A DNA stretch of 64,000 nucleotides from Protopterus annectens. Its lineage: Eukaryota > Chordata > Ceratodontiformes > Protopteridae. The translations under genes and the position numbers were made by a program. Positions 54,850-64,000 of this stretch are shown one piece after another. Numbering within the stretch: position 1 is the first letter of the stretch; every line of letters starts with the position of its first letter. Under the pieces are notes generated by a model. It had not been told where the DNA came from, did no database searches, and saw only the letters and a list, made by a program, of their open reading frames with translations. The stretch spans positions 826,363,501-826,427,500 of the forward strand of contig NC_056750.1 of assembly GCF_019279795.1 (NCBI RefSeq), in the 5' to 3' direction.

Positions 54850-55335
54850 GACCAAATACAGATTATATAATGTTCCTGGTCTGTGACAGTGCACAGTTGG
54901 TCCCCAGTCAGCTTGACTGTGTAGATTTCTGATGGGTGTAATGAGCCAGGGTTTCAGGGCATATCCAGCATCACCAACAGGCTGCCCTGTGGGAAGTTAC
55001 CTATTGCAAATGATTGATGTAGGTCACGTATGCCATATGACTGAGCTGTAAAAACTGCCTTGGTGACCTGCACACGCACACCGACACATTGCAGACTGCC
55101 TGCACACACACACTAGATGACACCCTGCACATTAGACTGCTTGGCAGTTGAAGGAATGATACCATTTGTGGCTCATGTACCTTCTTCCCATTTCACCAGG
55201 TAGGTACAGTTTAAGGCCCCCCAGAACCTCAGGGAAATGGGCTATATCATAAAACACCCACAAGATGTTGGCTCTCTCCTGTGGGATACATAAGCACCAC
55301 ATATGCTGAAGCATGGCATCAAGGAGCTGATAAAG
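54850..55335 (-). pseudogene. PIF/Harbinger transposase relic (HARBI1-like)
   Basis: Minus strand. IAHFPEVLGALNCTYLVKW (about 55,250-55,195, after a frame choice) corresponds to the F-P-x-V-x-G-x-x-D-x-T block of HARBI1-like DDE transposases, with D replaced by N. HKWYHSFNCQAV (about 55,170-55,135) matches R-K-x-Y-H-S-I-N-x-Q. SYGIRDLHQSFAIGNFPQG (about 55,040-54,985) matches the S-x-x-x-S/D...G-x-F block. LLGDAGYALKPWLITPIRN (about 54,985-54,925) carries the second Asp in G-D-x-G-Y. Several frameshifts. The transposase would cut and paste a Harbinger element; this copy is dead. Confidence 0.7.
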
Positions 55336-56585
55336 TATTCTAGAGGCAGATGCCTCAAATACCCCACTGTGTCCTTAGTATGTTGCTAAAAGGTCGCTGT
55401 AACTTATATAAATATATGTAGAGTTACACACACGCTTGGTTACCACTGGGAGAGGTATATCATAACTACAATGGGACTGCAGATGAGGCCAACATATTTC
55501 CATGATTTCCTTACATTGATGTCCCTCTCCACATGGTACCAGTCCATTATGCCAGTGTCATGGGGGACATAATATTTTAAGCGTGGTTGAATGGCCATTT
55601 GCCTCTGAGGGCAAAGTCATGCACCATCAGGTAGAGCAGCTGCAGTGAAATAACTCCTGTAGATACACATTTACAATATTGGTGGCATCCCATGCTGATA
55701 CGTGAATCTTTGTACATCAGAACAAGAGACCTGGCAAAGTTCCAACCTGAAGCAAGCATGTCATCACTGCATGGCATTTAGATGTTACTGAGTCGTGCCA
55801 TCATCTTGTTTTGCTTCAGTATCATACACAGTGCTTCATTACATAGTTGTTAGCATATAACATGGCTGACCATGTCATCTGGTCTAACCATGCTGTGTAG
55901 CTCGGTTTCAGAATTGCACCTACCTTGCAAGGGGCCAGTCATCACACAAAATTACCTAGCACAATATGGCAACATTTTCTGAGTCCAGCACAGAGATTTC
56001 ACTAGATATAGAAATATTTCACTGTAGTTTGTTGTTATGAAACATTTCATTTTATTAAATTGTGAAAATTGTTAGCTGAACATTCATTACATGCATAATA
56101 GGAATACCAATAAAAAATGAAAAAGCATACCACTCACCCCTTTATTTCCTCCACTGTAGAATAAAAGGAAAAGTGGTTGATAGACAATGCTAAAAGAAGG
56201 GTGGAAGGGTGGAAAAAAAAGAGGAACTGCAAGAATAAATAGGTAACGCATCAATTCCATGGTGCCCTGAGCAATAGATAAGGAATTTTACTTAAATGTA
56301 CTTTCAACTTTCAAATATCAAAATTCACATTGATATAGTGATATAACGATACAAAGCATATTTTCTTTATACTCTAGTTTATTGCCTTTTTTCCATCGTC
56401 CAATGGAACTTCATCCCATAGTGATAGAACAGATGTATTACACTGTGAGTGTTTCTGAAGGAATACACAGCCAGGGGCAGCTGGTTTTACAAAGTACTAA
56501 TTTTCTCTTTTCTCTATGGTTATGTCACCTTGTTGCTAGTGTATGTATGTGTGTATAATCTAGATATGAGGAAATAATTCACTCC
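55336..56585. other. no recognisable gene
   Basis: The right part to about 55,800 may be the decayed N-terminal half of the Harbinger transposase (minus frame 55,777-55,577, no clear motif). The rest is anonymous. Confidence 0.35.
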
Positions 56586-56589
56586 GGGG

Positions 56590-56728
56590 ATCACGTCAAT
56601 CGCCATGCTAGACAGGGGTCCAGGGAATAAATACTGTGGGAAGAAATAGTCAGGGAATTGTTATGGCTAGGCTTGTATAGGCCCTAGGGCCGATAGCCTA
56701 GTATCAACCTATGAACCTATTGACATAA
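56590..56728 (+). mobile_element. CR1-like LINE 3' end fragment
   Basis: It ends ATGGCTAGGCTTGTATAGGCCCTAGGGCCGATAGCCTAGTATCAACCTATGAACCTATTGAC, the clearest copy of the family tail. The preceding 70 bp (GGGGATCACGTCAATCGCCATGCTAGACAGG) is the 3' UTR. No coding part: extreme 5' truncation. Confidence 0.8.
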
Positions 56729-57080
56729 ATTTAAACACCAAAATATGTCAATAAGGTCAACAACAAAATTTCAGCAATACAAATATCAACAGGACAAAAC
56801 ACAAGTGGGAGAGATACATTCACTGCATGTAAAACACACACTTATAAAAGTACTCAAAACATGTTTTTTCAAGACTGCAAGCCCACTGTACCCCCCCCCC
56901 CACACCACCTGCTAACTATTTATACTTAACTCCGAGATTGCACATTCCCCAGGGAAGGGGTATATTCCCCAATACCAGAGATTATCTGTCTCACACAACT
57001 GTCAATTGTCTATTTTGTGAAAGTGTGTTGACAAAATAGATGTCTTTATTTGAGAGTTTCAACAAAATTAGCTGCTTCCA

Positions 57081-57150
57081 TGTATGTTTGTGTGTTTGTG
57101 TGCACGTGTGTGCTCGTGTGTGTGTGTGCGTGTGTGTGTGTATATATGTA
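57081..57150. repeat. GT-rich microsatellite
   Basis: Imperfect (GT)n with TATATATGTATA at its end, abutting the left target duplication of the MULE element. Confidence 0.9.
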
Positions 57151-57158
57151 TAAATCTC
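57149..57158. repeat. target duplication of MULE element, left
   Basis: TATAAATCTC; the right copy at 59,728-59,737 is TATAAAGCTC, one mismatch. Mutator-type elements usually make 8-10-bp duplications. Confidence 0.7.
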
Positions 57159-57159
57159 G

Positions 57160-57196
57160 GTTTACTATTAAAACTGCGAATAGTACTAGTTCGAAT
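57160..57196 (+). repeat. MULE left terminal inverted repeat
   Basis: GTTTACTATTAAAACTGCGA, then ATAGTACTAGTTCGAAT. Matches the complement of 59,691-59,727 at 34 of 37 positions. Confidence 0.92.
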
Positions 57197-57859
57197 TTAG
57201 CGTTAAACGAACTGTAACTTCGAATTCCAAAACACTGAATGCACGTAACAGCGACTCAGAAATATGAAAATTTCATAATTGTCAAAATCGACTTTTTCGA
57301 CATTGAAGCAGTTGTCGATGCAATTGCTTGTAAAAGCCATACATATGCTGCGAGTGTCCTGCAACTTGATGGTAGTAGTCGCCGAGAAAGCTGGAGGTGT
57401 TGAAACCTCACAGGCATATGCATGTAGTCTTCCATGCATACGCATGCAAAGTCAAGAGTAACATCTTTCCCAATTGCTATAGTACGGCTGTATATACCAC
57501 TCCGATGTTTTTTTTATGTTTGCATAGTGATATATAACACAGTAAGTGACACCAGACATACACAATCTGCCATATCCCATGTAAATTACAACGATCATTG
57601 TTTCCCAGTGCACTCTACACGTGCGTGCTACAGTTCAAACCAGTAGTGCTCACTTTTTCATGACAATATGTTTAAAAAAAACAGTGTTTTGCTACAAGTG
57701 TAGTAAAGCCCCTACAGGTGAATGTATCTCGTTTATCCAACAACTTTCTAAACGCTTCTTCTCTGTCAAGTAGACATTTACGTTTCGGTGAAGGTGGTAA
57801 ACAAAGTAGTAATCGAGATAGTGGGTCTTCCACATGATTCTGCTCCAATTGTATTGCAT

Positions 57860-59211
57860 GTAATATATCCTAAATGTATAATGTTTTCCTCCCTAGTAGA
57901 CTACGAAGGCAGTGATGCCAACCTTCGACTGTGTTCTGTGATCTTGGAAACCCTTCAGTACATGTGTCATGATGACTCCAAAAGGAAAGGTCGAATAACA
58001 GTGGTATTCTTTCCGTTGTACAACCTCTCATCCCATATCTTCTAGGTCTACCAAATAAGCAGTTTTCTATAAAAAAAAAAAAAAAACACATAATGGTTGT
58101 CCATTCTCAGGCATTTCACATTCAATATCATTGAAAGTAGGTACAACATCTTCGGGCTTTAAAAACGCTAACGCTGGTAATTGCTTGCACAGTACAGAAA
58201 ATTCCCTACATTATCCGAATTCAGCAGCTAGGTGCGGTTTCTGGATTTGCCGCCATATTATTTGGCAAAAATGAAACCAGCATCCTTTGGCTGGTGAGTT
58301 TGGAAAGTGTCGTATGATAGCGTTAACCGCTCCCCTCTCAAAATCACTTAATATAATTTTTGGTGCTAAAGTAAGAGTATGTTGAGTACATAACTGTATA
58401 ACAGTATCCCAAAAATAATTATAACATGCTTCTGTTTTGAAAGCAAGCAATCCGTATACTAAGGGTATAGCTTTCCTGTGTTCACCATGTTCTAGTGGAC
58501 AGTGTATGCTGTATATTTGCTTAAATTCTGATGTACGGATAGGAAAAGTGCTGTCAACCATTAGAAAAGCAGCGTTACACAGTACCGTAAGATTATTTAC
58601 AGTAGTTATAATGACTACTTGGTGAGAATGGACCTCCTCTCCAGCATGTTGAATTATGAAACTACCACTCTTAATTGGTATCATTTCACTTGTAAGTTCC
58701 CTTAAATTAGTACATTCATTGAATGTAGTCGCTCTAACTTTATTTCTTGTTCGCACAAGTACTTGCTTCAAGGCATGTGTTAGGTAGATCAACTGTAACA
58801 TTTGTTGAACATGTGGCCAACACCTCTGACACTACTCTGCAAGGATCATCTGTAGTATTTGTGGCTCTTCTTTTTATTGCTTCTTTAATCTGGTTTGCCG
58901 GGGTTGGGTGCGTGAAAGTGGCCAGTACTTTTCAACAACATTTCACCATTACCATCAGTCTCTATTATACATCTTCCCTTACATTTCTCAGTCTGTTTCA
59001 TGGAACAGCACCAATACTTCCTATCACCAACCTTCTTCTCTAAATAATATATATAGCTGTCAATTACAAGCATCTGTTTCCCCTTTTGAGATTTCACTGT
59101 ACCATATACTGCATGCAATTTTCCAGGATATAAATTATTTTGCTGTCCATCAACCTGCCAAGACGCATATATAATGCATAAAACCCGATACACAAATAGC
59201 TTCCATAACAC
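57860..59211 (-). pseudogene. FLYWCH zinc finger and MULE transposase (lightly broken)
   Basis: Minus strand. N-terminal FLYWCH domain: MLVIDSYIYYLEKK...YWCCSMK...CKGRCII...GHFHAPNP (about 59,110-58,890), with the F/Y-L-Y, W, C, C and H-x-H residues. The MULE transposase domain then has FLMVDSTF (first catalytic D, about 58,560), KAIPLVYGLLAFKTEACYNYFW, IILSDFERGAVNAIIRHFP (second D, about 58,350-58,300) and GCWFHFCQIIWR (about 58,285-58,250). Next come LPALAFLKPEDVVPTFNDIE (about 58,170-58,115) and PRSQNTVEGWHHCLRSLLG with the third catalytic E (about 57,945-57,890). Breaks: frame changes at about 58,890 and 58,790, one TAA at about 58,214, and an A/T homopolymer slip at about 58,070-58,085. 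Confidence 0.88.
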
Positions 59212-59690
59212 CTGTACATACCAATATACACTTTACTAATTGGAACCAGCTAGATTCCTCATTTGTAAACAATATAGTACAATACACAGTGTCTGCATTC
59301 CCTATCAGATAAACGTACTTATGGTAGCACTATGCAATCAAAAATAAAATGAAACTCAAGTAAAGCACATGTACAAGTATAAAATATACTATAGATATGC
59401 CGTTCACAATGCACCTCTATATTAATCTGTATTACTTTACCTCTTACGTTGACTGCATTTTACTCTCTTTGACAAACGTATAATCCACAACATGCACAAC
59501 ATCTGCTAAAATCCACGCTTTTTAACACTGTACGGTTATCTGCGTCAGTGAATATGCGACTACCTATTTTGTCGCATACTTCAGGTCGAATACGTTACTA
59601 TGAATTTACTGTGCAAATCGTAGTTTTGTGGTTCAATAATCTGATATTCGACATGTCATGTAAGCTAATTGTTCAATTCGAGTAACTGAT

Positions 59691-59727
59691 ATTTGAACAA
59701 GTACCATTCGCAGTTTTAATAGTAAAC
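59691..59727 (-). repeat. MULE right terminal inverted repeat
   Basis: ATTTGAACAAGTACC, then ATTCGCAGTTTTAATAGTAAAC, inverse of 57,160-57,196. Confidence 0.92.
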
Positions 59728-59737
59728 TATAAAGCTC
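59728..59737. repeat. target duplication of MULE element, right
   Basis: TATAAAGCTC; compare TATAAATCTC at 57,149-57,158. Confidence 0.7.
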
Positions 59738-59763
59738 TCTCCCGCTCGCTCTGTACATAAAAT

Positions 59764-60205
59764 AGGTTTACTATTAAAATTCTGGAAATCTCTTGTTCGA
59801 GTAATGACTTACTTGAACCAAATGAATGGAAATTACATCATTTCCTCACAGCACTGAACGCGATAATGTTGATAATGTCGAAGTCGACATTATCGGCATT
59901 ACCCAACTTACCTTGACATCCAGAGATGTCCTTACACACGTTTTGCAGGGTCAAGTCCCCCTGTACCCCCTCCTAATTAATTATTCCATCTCCTAGATTG
60001 CACTACAGTGAGAAAAAGTGTAATGTTCCCAAGCCTCACTATAGTGCAATCCAGTTGTAAACAGTGACACTCAACCAGGAATGCAAGCTGCGTCTCAATG
60101 TTCCAGAGGCAACGTGATTTTGACTTTGTATTTTAAACTTTTGCATCTATACCCTTGACCATATGACTGATGATAAGGTAAGTTTCACACATTTAATAGT
60201 AAAAC
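59764..60205. mobile_element. probable non-autonomous MULE relative, about 440 bp
   Basis: It starts AGGTTTACTATTAAAATTC (59,764) and ends ACATTTAATAGTAAAACG (about 60,188-60,205), short inverted ends sharing TTTACTATTAAA with the adjacent MULE. The interior has no ORF and holds a 24-bp palindrome (59,871-59,894). No target duplication is visible, so it may be a rearranged fragment rather than a separate insertion. Confidence 0.45.
59871..59894. repeat. perfect 11-bp palindrome with 2-nt spacer
   Basis: GATAATGTCGA-AG-TCGACATTATC inside the small MULE-like element. Confidence 0.95.
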
Positions 60206-60699
60206 GTGTGTGTGTGTGTTCATGTGTGTTGGGGGACTACATGTGAGGGCTTCTGGATTAGGGATAGAGTAGGGCCTAGATTAAATGAAAGATTTTGTGG
60301 GGGGGGGTTTGCATGTGTTGCTGTATGTGAGATATGTGTGAGAGTCTCGTGTAGTGGAACTGTTATGGAAAGTTTTTTTGGAAAGGTAATGTATAAGATT
60401 AGCATTAGGCTAAGGTTAGCGCACATAACAGCAAGGTTAGGATTAAGATTACACTGGTGGTATAGGAAGGTACAGATGGTGTTAGTTTTTCTCTTTTTCT
60501 TTTTCCTGTAGTTTATCAAATGCAAAGGGAGTGATTGGTGTTTAATTATTGTTCCTCTCACTAAATTTTAGTTTTGACATGCAGAAATCAAATGTAATGT
60601 GAATTGATGTTTCTGCACATTGATGTTATATACCATACTTGTGTGTGTGTAGTGAAAATACATGTCCCCAAAACATCTCCACTATGAGGTAGCCCCATG
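60206..60699. other. no gene; GT-rich and GGTTAG-like sequence
   Basis: It begins with a short GT run and contains degenerate TTAGCATTAGGCTAAGGTTAGC and AAGGTTAGGATTAAG (about 60,398-60,450), reminiscent of decayed telomere-like or simple repeat. ORFs at 60,206-60,511 are low complexity. Confidence 0.4.
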
Positions 60700-60835
60700 G
60701 TAAGAAGGGGATACCAGGTATCTGAAGTCAGCATTACCTGGCAAAAAAGTGTGCACCCAGGCTGTGCCTGCAAATGGTCTATTGTGACCAGTGTACTACC
60801 CTGGTAAACAAACCAAATGAAAAAGTATTGTATAT
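60700..60835 (+). mobile_element. L2-like tail fragment (diverged)
   Basis: It ends ACCAGTGTACTACCCTGGTAAACAAACCAAATG, resembling the CCAGT...GGACTATCC-GGTAAACAAATG terminus of the L2-like LINE. A further weak match follows near 61,030 (GCCAGGTCAGACCTCCCTGTGAGTAAA). Confidence 0.45.
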
Positions 60836-61386
60836 GTCAAGTTCTTCTACTGCTGTTTCTTCTCTGTTGACATGTGTACCCGGTTTCTTCATTGCCATAT
60901 TAGTCACTTTATATATCCTTTAGTGCAAACTCAGTTTTTGTCCCTGTAAAAACTGTACTTATACTGTGTACTTTTTGTAAGTAAATCTAGTACTTCCTTA
61001 ATATTCCTGTGTGAGTCTCCACTATAATTGAAATTTGCCAGGTCAGACCTCCCTGTGAGTAAAACGTAAATTAAGTAAAAAATACTTATTCAGACTTTAG
61101 TTACAATATTCAGGATCAGTTCTGTTTGGGCACATAAAGCACTTTAGATGTATCCTGCAACGCATCTCCCCAGAGAGACCTCCTACAGGTGTCAGTATAA
61201 ACATTTATACAATACATGGTAATTAGTATTCAAAAGCATGCATGCTGAGTGGACACCCAGTCAGTGTGCCCATTCCAAATCGAGCATATCCCAATAGAAA
61301 CAAGTTTGGCGCTAAAGTCGTCCTGAGTAGCTGGCATAAAATGCATAATCAGAACATAATTAAACACAAACAGATTTAATTCCTAA
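60836..61386. other. no recognisable gene
   Basis: Anonymous DNA between L2-like scraps and copy 2 of the dispersed repeat. Confidence 0.35.
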
Positions 61387-62545
61387 TGACTGGTACCCCT
61401 GCACTGGCCCAGTAATCAAAGAGCCTCAATCCTCACCACTAACACTAGTGAGAGACGTGCAAATTGGGAGGATGACATATACACACACAGTAAAGTACAA
61501 TTTCCCTTAAGAGCATACAGAGATCACAGTCAGTCTGAGGCTGTTTTCTCCCTCTCTCTCCAGACCCCCAGTAAGACACCCCACTGGCATAGATATAGGG
61601 TTAAGATCTCAGCCGAGTGGTCAAGCCAAAACCTCCAGCACCCTCTCTGTTTAACCAGTGCTTCGTGTCCCTGCACAAGTAGCTGACACACACACACACA
61701 CACTTTGAGATTTGATTTATATACAACCACACAGACACTCCTGACGAAGGCTGGAACAGGTTCACTAGCTATGCTCCCTTCTGCCAGGCTATAAGGTGGA
61801 AAGCACTGCCACCAACTACCTTTATCAGCTACCATAAGGCCCTTACAAAGGGTGACCAATTCTACTGTGTAATGTTACTGTTATCCAAATGGTAAGTGTG
61901 TCTAAGGCTAAGGCTATTTAGGAGTGGCCAATACAGTGTCACCAAATACATGCAAGTACTCCAAGAGCTTAAATAGCTCTATACAAACCAGCCACAATTA
62001 AAAGGTTTAAAAATATTTAATAATAAATAATAAAAGCACAAGACAATACTCATTAACTCAACACAGTGACAATAAGAGTTCAGAATCGCAGGATATATTT
62101 TAAATCAACATTGCAGAACAGTCTCATATAAATGCAGAAAACATCTATACTACTCTGGCTATATTCCTATCTATCTCTAATAGACACTATGCCCTAAATG
62201 TCTCACTTACAGAGCCAGGCAGATATAGATGAGAAGTGCTGAAGAGATGTTTACAGGTCCAGAACAAAATACAAAATGCACTGACTTGCTCTCTGAGATA
62301 GTTCTTAAAATACTAATACACATTACTGCTGGGTTAGCTGGATGACATAATTATTTGACACCCGCATCTAGTTCCCAGGCTAAACAGATGCCAACAAAAT
62401 TTAACATCTTTCTATGAAAAATACTTATCTCTTAGAAGCTTGCCTGAAACTGGAAGTTGTAAAACAATTACCTTGGAAACCTGTAATTACCTCTGTTTCA
62501 AACAATAGAAAGAATTTCCAGCTGCAGACATTCTCCCACGGATTC
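61387..62545. repeat. 1.2-kb dispersed repeat, copy 2
   Basis: Direct-orientation match to 12,636-13,830, including CCCTGCACTGGCCCAGTAATCAA, GACACACACAC...TTTGAGATTTGATTTATA and AATAATAAAAGCACAAGACAATACTCA. It begins TGACTGGTACCCC. The minus-strand ORF 61,530-61,859 is a by-product. Class unknown; LTR-like size and possible TG start are the only hints. Confidence 0.8.
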
Positions 62546-63721
62546 AGCAAGCCCTGCACGGTGTGCATGATTAGTGTAAGAGGTAATGTTGGCAATATGG
62601 CGACCGAGAGATCCACGTATGTGCCTGTTTGACATGCACGAGCACTCTTGGACTAGTCCTGCACGTTCCCAGCCCCTGTATGCAAATGACCCCATCTGCA
62701 GGTGAAAACCATGCAAATGAGGTAAATCTGCTATCCAGGAAGCTAGAATCAGGCCGTGCAGGACTAGCGTAATCTGCAGAAATGTACTCTGTTAGTAACA
62801 GAGTACAGTTCTGCAAAATCCAAAATGGAGACATGACATCTGCAAATAAAGGCTGCATATCATTGAGGAAGCATGCCAATGGCCAAGTATAAGGCCATTG
62901 GCATTGCAAACAATACAAAAAGTAAAAAATTAAACTTTGCTATTTTCTCTGATTCGGCTGTTTAAGCATAGGGCAGGGGTGCGCAAACGGGATTGGTGGG
63001 AAAATAAACCTAAAACAAGCATTCTAACTAAAATCAGTATTCTGCCATGCAAGTTAATGGCAGGCAAAAGACAACCTGGCCAGTGAATAGTGGTTGCTAA
63101 GAGGGGAGGCTCAGTTTGACGCACGTAATTATGCATTAGCAGGCAATCCTATGAAAATGAGGGGAAGGATAGTGAATCCCAGTTTTCCCCAGTATGTGAG
63201 GCAGGTCAAAACAGTGTAAAAAGTATGAATAGCTGAATGCAAGACTAGGAGGTAGGTGACATCATGGGTGGGTGTGTCAGGCATACTGCAAGCAGATTGG
63301 AGCCCTGTGGCTCGGCTTTGCTCCTAGCTTAGCACAGCTAAGCTAGGAATTGTTTCTAAACCTGCCTAGCACTCTTGACAAAGTGTAAGTGGGTGTGCGC
63401 ACCACGCACCGGGTTTTAAAGGAAGAAAAAGGAAGTTAAACCTGGAAATAGCAGCAGTGTGCACATTTGAGTACTCTGATTAAGCCCGGGGGTACGCCGC
63501 GCAAACGGAAGGGCAATGGGAAGGGAAAACAGCAGTAGGAAGGTAATCGAGGAGTACTAGCTTAGCTGCCAGGTGCAGCGTATCGTAACCAGTCAATTAC
63601 ACAGGCAGCAGACCAGCCCAGAACACTATAAACTATGCAAACACAAACCCCTATGGTTTTTCCCACACTCCACACCACCAGTGTAAACAAGCGGAGAACT
63701 TTTAACTCTCACAACAGCAAA
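62546..63721. other. upstream region of the Harbinger exon, GC-richer
   Basis: No gene seen. GC and CpG rise at about 63,370-63,560 (GTGCGCACCACGCACCGGG, GTACGCCGCGCAAACGGAAGG) above the rest of the window, as a promoter region might. GGGGTGCGCAAACGGG at about 62,977 and GGGGTACGCCGCGCAAACGG at about 63,489 are similar and could be repeated element ends. Confidence 0.4.
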
Positions 63722-63982
63722 ATGTTAGGGGCTGCAATAGCTATCATACAACTTGTGGAAGAGGCTGAGGGTGGTGAGGATGTGAATGCTGCTGACCAAC
63801 CCACAGTGAGGAGATGGAGAAGAGTGTACAGAACCAGGGTAACCTACCAAGGGCAACATGAGCTGGAGATAGTGGAGCGCTATAGAGTTGACAGGGACCT
63901 CCTACAGCAAATTGTTGAGCTGTGCCAGCCACATCTCGCACACAGAACTAAGAGAAGGGAACCCATCCCAGTGGACAACAAG
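63722..63982 (+). CDS. PIF/Harbinger transposase, first coding exon (partial gene)
   Basis: From ATG at 63,722 an 87-codon open frame runs without stop: an acidic N-terminus (LVEEAEGGEDVNAADQ), a basic stretch (TVRRWRRVYRTRV), then VERYRVDRDLLQQIVELCQP and HLAHRTKRREPIPVDNK. The last part matches the HARBI1-family N-terminus (F-R-x-x-x-x-x-I-x-x-L-x-x-x-L-x-P-x-L...R...I-P-x-x-x). It ends AAG followed by GTATGT (63,983), a strong splice donor, where HARBI1-like genes often continue in another exon. The DDE domain would lie past the window. No breaks seen, so it may be an intact element or a host-domesticated copy. Start chosen as the first ATG in frame. Confidence 0.7.
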
Positions 63983-64000
63983 GTATGTGTAGGCCTAAGA

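Larger units (their letters stand above)
57159..59727 (-). mobile_element. FLYWCH-MULE DNA transposon, 2.57 kb
   Basis: Terminal inverted repeats: left GTTTACTATTAAAACTGCGAAT... (57,160-57,196), right its complement (59,691-59,727), 34 of 37 bases matching. It is flanked by a 10-bp duplication with one mismatch. The interior encodes, on the minus strand, a FLYWCH zinc finger and a MULE-type transposase. Complete in structure and only lightly broken in coding sequence, so likely a fairly recent arrival. Confidence 0.9.

Noticed and set aside
58437-59174. Plus-strand ORFs across the MULE element
   Set aside because: They are antisense shadows of the FLYWCH/MULE transposase frames.
60398-60450. 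Interstitial telomeric repeat
   Set aside because: GGTTAG-like words occur but are irregular; no true TTAGGG array.
60206-60561. ORFs on both strands near 60.3 kb
   Set aside because: GT-rich simple sequence and a G run explain them; no domain motif.

Overview
This window is transposon-dominated animal DNA, almost certainly from a vertebrate. The evidence is the mix of element families: GIY-YIG Penelope-like elements (PLEs), CR1/L2-type LINEs, a tRNA-headed SINE sharing its tail with a local LINE, a gamma/epsilon-type endogenous retrovirus with pol and env remnants, a FLYWCH-MULE DNA transposon and PIF/Harbinger pieces. There are no operons, RBSs or recognisable host exons. Active-looking PLEs beside CR1/L2, ERV, MULE and Harbinger suggest a large-genome amphibian or fish-grade vertebrate; that is inference only.

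Layout. 1-9,094: a PLE (PLE1) split by a 6.4-kb L2-like LINE at 1,371-7,814. 9,095-11,880: a second PLE (PLE2) directly downstream, interrupted by a solo LTR with a 5-bp target duplication. 12,636-13,830: copy 1 of an unclassified 1.2-kb repeat; copy 2 is at 61,387-62,545. 14-24 kb: mostly anonymous DNA with minisatellites, a SINE, LINE scraps and a MITE-like inverted repeat. 24.6-29.7 kb: a long minus-strand CR1-like LINE with an SGNH-esterase remnant upstream of its endonuclease. 30-36 kb: PLE pieces, including PLE3b, which inserted into an L2 copy with a 10-bp target duplication. 36.6-38.2 kb: minus-strand CR1. 41.9-49.7 kb: an endogenous retrovirus whose integrase gene is interrupted by PLE4 (the best-preserved PLE) and by a CR1. 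54-55.4 kb: a 34-bp higher-order minisatellite and a Harbinger transposase relic. 57.16-59.73 kb: a FLYWCH-MULE transposon with 37-bp terminal inverted repeats and a near-perfect 10-bp target duplication. 63.7 kb to the end: first coding exon of a PIF/Harbinger transposase.

Main observations. (1) The L2-like LINE appears to carry a 1,443-bp GT-AG intron in its 5' UTR, and a spliced version of the same 5' UTR lies at the front of the same insertion. (2) Almost every PLE 3' end carries a hammerhead-ribozyme-like core whose stem II varies in sequence but keeps pairing; one copy (35,231-35,300) can form all three stems. (3) The PLEs keep an overlapping ORF1/ORF2 arrangement.

All protein assignments come from reading motifs by eye. 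No database search was run. Element boundaries without a stated target duplication are approximate.
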